Assembly (NCBI GenBank): GCA_020466095.1
Contig: CM035806.1
Location: 60,047,048 to 60,111,047, forward strand
Direction of reading: 5' to 3'
Length of the DNA stretch: 64,000 bases
Source: Chlorops oryzae
Lineage: Eukaryota; Arthropoda; Insecta; Diptera; Chloropidae
Under the pieces are notes generated by a model that worked only from the letters and a program-made list of their open reading frames with translations, was not told the DNA's origin and made no database searches. How positions within the stretch are numbered: position 1 is the first letter of the stretch; each line of letters begins with the position of its first letter. Shown here in pieces: positions 57,001-64,000 of this stretch. The translations under genes were made by a program, and so were the position numbers.

Positions 57001-60000
57001 TAATGATTGCAGTTAGTGAAAATAGATGCGGTTTTGCATTAAATTATTAATTTAATCGAAATAAAAAAAATCATAAACAGCAGATATTCGGGTCCTAGCG
57101 TAGTGGGTAAAGTGACTTTTAAAATTATAATCATTTGAATTTTGTTAAATATGTCTTTATTTCAAACCAACGACAATAAGTAAACGAAATAAGCTATTTG
57201 AAAACTATCCAAATTTTAACATGCGTAAAAAAATATATATCATTAATTTTAGAAAATTAAACGCATCATTTATAAAAAGTAAAAATTCAGCTTCAACCTT
57301 TCAAAAAAGGATGTTTATTTTATTTTAAAATTGTCTATTAGCATATGGCTCTGAGGCTGTAAATTCGTAAGCATTCGATATGCTTTCCAACTTCCATATA
57401 TGAGAAGAATTTGTATTTTGCGAACGTCCAGTTCATTCACATCGAAGTTCTGAGAGGTTCTTCGATTTTTGACACAACAGACGCAGTTTAATATAATTAA
57501 GTAAATAGAGACTGCTTCGATACAATGCAAGGGTTTGAGGAGTCAGGAGAAATAAAGAAATTTAGTGATGAATATATTTGAAATTTATTTTGTATTGATT
57601 GATCAAACATTTTAAAGATTTTTAAATACAAGCAAAAAATTGAATTTGGCTAAAACACAATTTGAAAGAACTAAAATTTAAAACGTTTCATGAAATAATT
57701 AACATTCAATGATCATTGATCACCTAGACAGTTTGCGTCTAGTAGGTCTTTCGGAAGAAACTCACGAGATTCTATAGTTACTACGCCTAAGCATAATGAC
57801 GTTTTCAATTAAATTTAAATCAATTTAAATGCAATATTATAAATACGAACTTTCTTTGATGGATTAAAATTTTAATGTCTTTTATATTTACAATCCGCTT
57901 TAAAAAGTTAGATCAAAATATCAATGAAAAAAATTTAAAAACAAAAATTTTCGGAAATTTATTAGCTTGGTTAATTGACAAATAAAACTGTTTAAATCAA
58001 TTATAGAATACCCAAAATTTTACGTACTTCAAATTTCTTGAAAAGTTAATCCGTATTATATTAATGTAAAAAATTTCGATATTGGAAAACCACATGCGCT
58101 TCAAAATGCGAGTTTGGGCTACAAAATTAAAATATTTATCGCATTACTTTTACACGTAATTTTGGCCTAAATTACTTTGATGACTAAAAAAGATTTATTT
58201 GAAATTTCAGCTTTTATTTCAGTGCGTTGCAATGAATAAATTGATGATTGTTCCTTACGAAAAATTTTTTCAATTTTCAGTTGCAATCGTCTTAGGGAAT
58301 TTCAACTTTGCATTTTGACATACTTTCGGTAAAAATTATTCAAATGGCAACTAATAATATCATGTACAATCAGTCAACGTTAGAACAAATTTTGAGTATT
58401 TACCGAAATTAATTTAAAATTTATTGCCTAAGTAATGTTAACGATTAGTAATTGAAAATTATCAAGATAGAAAAGATTTATAGAAAATTATCCAATAGCC
58501 AAAATTGTCAAGATATAAGGCTATTACTAGCATGATTCGTGCGAGTAATTTCGTTATATTGCTTGAGCTTTCAATTATGATTAATGAAATTTAAATGATA
58601 TTAGTTAATAAATAATTTAATATTTTTAATAAAAATTTGAAAACATTTTACCAGAAAAATATTATATATAAAAAATTTTGAAGAGGTACGCAAAATGATA
58701 ATTTTTTTTGAGTTATTTAGCATTTTCATGTTTTGCAATTTTGTAAGTCGTTTAATAAATTCTTTTGGAATGTGATAAAAATTTTATTTAGTCAATTGTA
58801 TTCAAATCCTTAAAATTTTTAATTAATTAGTAAAAAAATGTCTAGATTTAAGAATCCAATAAATGTGAACTACGTGAAGGGGTAATTATTTAGAAGGGCT
58901 AATTTTTGGGACTAATTTTCCTTAAATAATATAATTCAGAAAGTTTTAGTTTAATTAGAAACGTGGAATGAAAATGACATTTTATGGAAAATGGTTGTAT
59001 GCGAATTTATGATATTAAAAAATTAATTTGGGACATTAATACTCCCACAAATTCATAATCTCTACGACATCCTTCATGTTTCGCACGAATGATTGGGAAA
59101 ACTTGCAATAGGCTATTTAGCTCATTATGAATACTTAAATGGACAATTTGGAACTTTAACCATATTGCTATTTACTCTGGAATAGTTCATATTTTATCCC
59201 TTTAATATAAAATTGCCGTAAGAATTATAATTAGGACATGAAAGTAAAAATTTAATGCTTTTTGAAACATTTCAAAAGATACTTTATTTAAATTGGGAAC
59301 AAACTGTTATATGACCAAAAATTAAATTATTTTATGTGCATAATTTCGTCGTATTATTCATGCACGATGAACCTTCGTAAGATAGATTTAAAATTCGAAA
59401 ATTTCGGTATCCTTATAAAATTCGTGATTCGTAAATTATTTGTTGCTATTTCAAAATCAATTTCGATTTATGATTTATATTTTTTAAGTCAATAAAAGAG
59501 TTAAGAACTCGAATGTTTAGAATCAGAAACGAACTCTATGCTATGAAACTCGGCTTATTATTGGTACATACATCTGTTCAAAATTTTAGTATCAGGCACA
59601 TAGGAGTTTGCATTTTGATAATCCCAGAGAAATTCTGATAGAATTACAAAACAGAAGGCATTGAGTTACTAAGATCTTCAAAGATTCAACATTCAATGAT
59701 AATCGTAATCTTTCGAAAATCTCTGAATTTTAGTTGACAGCATTCATCATTCGAATTATTAGAAAGATTGATCAAAGCGATGATTCGATTGAAATTTTAA
59801 ACGATCTTATGCATCGCGCGCGCGATGTAATCGTGATACGTTATACGTACTATTTAATTATTTATTTACTCTATTGCATATGCATATGTACAAAGAAAAG
59901 TCATCTTGATCCATTTGGATTTCATTAAAACTTTTTAAGCTTAATTTGAAAATCATACAAAAAACCTGTGAGTTCATGCATTTAACTTCAAAAAATAATT

Positions 60001-63000
60001 GCATCTAACTTTATTGATATATGATCTATATTTTAACGAAATTCAAAAATTGAGCAATTAGTTCAAAATTATGCACATTTCAAAGTTTTTGCTTGTAATT
60101 GTAAAGTTAGTTGTTCTTCAACGATTTTGACTTAATGATTCATATTGCATCTTACGGTTTGAACAAACAAATTGATTTAAACAAGCTTGTGCATTATTTA
60201 ACTTAAATTTGTAATTGTTTTAATTCAAATAAACAATATGGGATTTATGAAACACAATTTCAAAACATTGATTCTACATTAATTTGCTCGAAATACAAAA
60301 TTGAGCCATTTCGTTATTGTTATATTATATTATTGTTAGAATCATTTATTTAATACATTTTTCAAAATGTGAATAATTATAGAATTAAAACAGTTTGAAA
60401 ATTTATTTTTACATCGTAATGATTGCATAAAATAATTATTTTTGAAAATATTTTTAGAGTTTTAATTTTGATGTAAATTGAAATTTATTTAAATTGACTG
60501 AATTTTATAAGTATTGTAATGATGTTAACATAAAATGATTGAAGATTATTACTTATACAGGATCTTTAATCTTTTCATATTTCAAAAATTTTATAAAATA
60601 ATTTTTTGTAGCTTTATTTAATATAATTTAAATCAAATCTTGAAACACCCGAAACATTTACAGACAAAATATTCATTTAGAAACGTATATTTCATAAAAA
60701 TTAAATATTGCTATTATTCAATCATTTTGCAACAACTATATAATTCAGTTAGGTTATTTTACAAGGGTTATAGTTTGAAATTTTAAAAAGAATAATGCAT
60801 CAAAAATATATTAAAAATCGTAACTATATAGACATTAAAGTTTAGATTTTACCTTTATTTTCACCTTGTTTCCTAGAGTGAATCATGTAACAATATATAA
60901 TATATAACAATATTCAAAAAAAATGAAGTTTACTTAGCAAGGTAATTTTAATTTAGAAATTTAATATTTATTTCGATGATATATTTGAATCAAAAAATTG
61001 GTTATAACTATTATTAATATCTAAAAACAGTTTAAAATGTTCTATCTAGTCTTATACTGCAAAATGGATAATTGCCAAAATTGGCGAATCGTATCTTACA
61101 AATTGAAATTATAAAGTTTTCTGAACAATGACATAAAAACAAAGAATATAAAAGAATCTTTGTAATTACAATTGAAGAGTAATTTCAGAATGTATTTGCA
61201 AATTATGACTTACAAAATTAAATCTTAGAAAAATTGAATTTAAGGAAGTTAGCAAGAGTTCAAATAATCATTGGAATAGTTGAAGTTCAAAGTTTATTAG
61301 AGTGATGGATGGTAATACGCAATCGGATTCCCTTTAACGTCTTAAATTATAGATTGAAAAATTATGACGAAACGTTTGGAAACGGCCTAAAACTACAAAT
61401 AATATCTGTATATAATAAATTTCGTTAGAATATATCATGAGAAAAGAATTAGGCATCGTAAAAAGTGATAAACATCAAGATAAGCGGTTCCGATGTTCAC
61501 TAACTTATGTTATGCTTTTTATTAATGTACCCTTGATGAGCTATGAAAGTAATAACAATTGATCATTTTTAATCATCTCAGAAAAAAACTTTATTTAGTA
61601 AACTACTGTCTAATCTCAATGCATTTAAAAAAGTAGTCGATTAGAAACAATTGGACCGTTTTTATGTTATTATTAATCGCAGGATTAAGACAATGTAATT
61701 TGAATGATTTGTACTGATTTACATATTAGCATTAGCACTATGACAAATCATTTGAATTCGATTTGACTAAAGGATATCTTAATGATTGACGATTTTGTTG
61801 CAAGACTAAAGCTCTCAAAAATTGTTTTGGAGAATATATGAATCGAAAATTGATTTACAGTCCCATATTAGTGACTTTTTCGATCTTTTTATTTTATATA
61901 GAGCAAAATAAAAGATTTGTAATATTTAGCTTAATTTTATGCTATCTTTTCTTAATAATTTTATCGAATTTACAAATTAATAAAAATTTAGAATAATGAA
62001 AATCTTCTGAAATGCTAAAGCTTCTATATAATGTGTCTCCTAATCTAGAAAAATGTTTTACATAATCCGAACGGTAGCATCTAAAGTTGAATGAACGTGA
62101 CTGCAATATGCATCTGCTCAAATATTTGCTTATTTCTTCTTTGATAGAACGGATTTTATACTTGAACTTGAATAATATCAAAGTTTACACTATAATTCAT
62201 AAATTCTTCAAATAAACGTATACTGTCAGTTTTGCCAATTTATTAAAAGAAAGTTAATTAGTATCCGATATTATTTCATTGAATTTGATTATAATGAAAT
62301 TTTATTGAAACTTTAATTGTATTTAACCACATATAATCTACGCATTTTCTTGAAATGGGATTAAAACAAAGAATTGTTAAAATTTGGCAGCAAATCGGGA
62401 ATTTCCTGAAATGGTTAATGCTAATCCGATCGCTTCTTGAATGCTTGGTTCAATTCTTAACAAATATTATGATTAAGGGATTTTTTGCAATGTAACATAT
62501 TTTTTACATTTGAAACTAATTATCTCCTTTAAGCTTAAACCTAAAAAATCATGAGTAGATTAATGAAAATAAAAAAGTAACAAACTTTATTGAAATTTTC
62601 CTCGAAATTCCCAGCAAAATATGGGATATAAATGAAATAAATGCCATTAAAAATTTTATATTTTAAAATTGATCTTTAATTTGTTAATAATTAAAATGCA
62701 TAATATTTTTCCGTTTGAATTGTTTTCAAAAATTTAATAAATTTCTCCATGAAAGTTTTTTTTTGGAATTTTGAAAATTTTTGAAAAATTTTTCCCTAAG
62801 AATTTCTATTGGCAGCCGGCTTTGATACGAATCGTCATTTTAACATTTTGCCGAACTGCATGGAAAGTTTCCCGTTACAATTGAAAATTTTTAAAGAAAA
62901 AGTGTTTTTAGTTAACTTTTAATGTTTACACTTATTATATTTTAACGTTGTAATTTCAATTTAAAGAATTTATGAAAAAAGTTAGTTTATTTATTTTAGC

Positions 63001-64000
63001 TAAATAAAAACTGTTTTCCCAAGGTGAAAATAAGGAATATTTATTTTTTGTTTTTGAATTTAATCGTAATTTTCGATATAATCTTTTAATCAATTGACCA
63101 AAACTTTAAAGAAAACCCAATTTTACAAAAAATCAATTTTAAAACGATGTTAAATTTTGGCCTTTCTTGTTCCCGTCCTCCGCGCTTGTAACCTCCAAAA
63201 TTTTGGTAACCGAAAGTGCCAATAGTTCTAAGTTGTTTCCCGTTCCCTGCCAAAATAATATTGAATAATTTTCTAAATTGTAATTCAAACTTAACCTTAT
63301 CAAATTTAACTAAAAATTATATTAAAAAATTTCAATTTTTTTAAATTTTTAAATTTTAAAATTTCTTTTCCTTGTAGTTTAATTAATTATTTGCTCTTCA
63401 AATAAATTAATCGAATTTCAATTTTCATTTAATTCCCATTTGGATTATTTCGTTTTAATTTGAAATAGGATTAAGTTAATTTTGAATTTCAAAATTTATA
63501 TAAGGAAGTATGATCAACAATTTACTAAAAAATTGACTATTTTTCGTAATTAATCCGTTTCCGGGTCGTTTCGGTCATAAACTGTCGATTTTAAATTTTA
63601 ATAAAAATTTTGGAAATTTTCGTTGTAAAGGAAACTTAGAAAAAAAATTTATCCAGGATAAACTTATTATGGTTCAAAAGTTTTATTTAGTAGGAGCAAA
63701 AATTTTAAAAAAATTTTTGTTTAAATTTTAAATTTTAATTAAAACCCCCGGGAAAAAAGAATTCCCTAAAACGGGCAAATTATTTTTCCCAAATTTGGGG
63801 AAAAATGTATATTTTTTATTTTTTTACATTGTTTTAATTTCTTAACTCCTATGGTTAGGATCTTCCGAAAAGTTATATAAGATCCTATATAAATGAATCC
63901 TTTAAATAGGATGCAAAGTCCAAAGAAAAAGTCCTCTTAATATGATCTTGCGAAAATCTAGCCTGGCTCTTCTGATAAATCCCCTAAATAGGACCATTTC
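51051..64000. other. AT-rich, element-poor region without recognised genes
   Basis: Very AT-rich sequence with short random frames. Apart from a CACTGAAAAAAAT hairpin near 54850-54902 and a CGCGCGCGAT patch at 59815-59826, I see no terminal repeats, microsatellites or coding signals. The contrast with the element-dense 1-51 kb is clear. A long intron or intergenic space is plausible. Confidence 0.5.

Overview
The window is eukaryotic nuclear DNA: spliced genes with GT-AG introns, very AT-rich sequence and dense mobile-element debris. The element types (hAT, PIF/Harbinger, Merlin, mariner/Tc1, jockey/I-like non-LTR elements, tRNA-headed SINE-like repeats, palindromic MITEs) and the compact introns point to a higher dipteran fly with a large repeat-rich genome. 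Species cannot be fixed from the sequence.

Layout. 1-1.5 kb: SINE-like and foldback repeats. 1.59-4.37 kb, minus strand: one complete four-exon tektin gene (434 residues, tektin-2-like), the only confidently intact cellular gene; a foldback element sits in its first intron. 4.7-21 kb: a mosaic of elements. These are a 2.5 kb inverted-repeat element around a mariner fragment, a 2.2 kb hAT-like element, a 1.1 kb Harbinger-like element with a MADF remnant, an 0.8 kb MITE with an internal tandem array, and a 2.6 kb hAT element with a broken transposase. 21.1-22.18 kb, plus strand: a probable 5'UTR and start exon (12 codons plus one base, then a strong donor) of a gene whose other exons are not visible, so much of what follows may be its first intron. 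23-27.1 kb: foldback arms surrounding a Merlin element whose transposase has a single visible frameshift. 27.3-51 kb: MITEs, two non-LTR retrotransposon remnants, two recurring interspersed families (called A and B here), a nested hAT/Harbinger MITE pair, and a BED-finger transposase fragment. A small candidate secreted-protein gene lies on the minus strand at 33.3-33.7 kb. 51-64 kb: AT-rich, apparently element-poor sequence without a recognisable gene.

The tektin is an axonemal (sperm-tail type) structural protein. The other coding traces are mostly transposon proteins, so the window does not form a pathway or operon. The main interest is how the elements are nested, the unusual composite elements, and a few coding-like stretches I could not identify.
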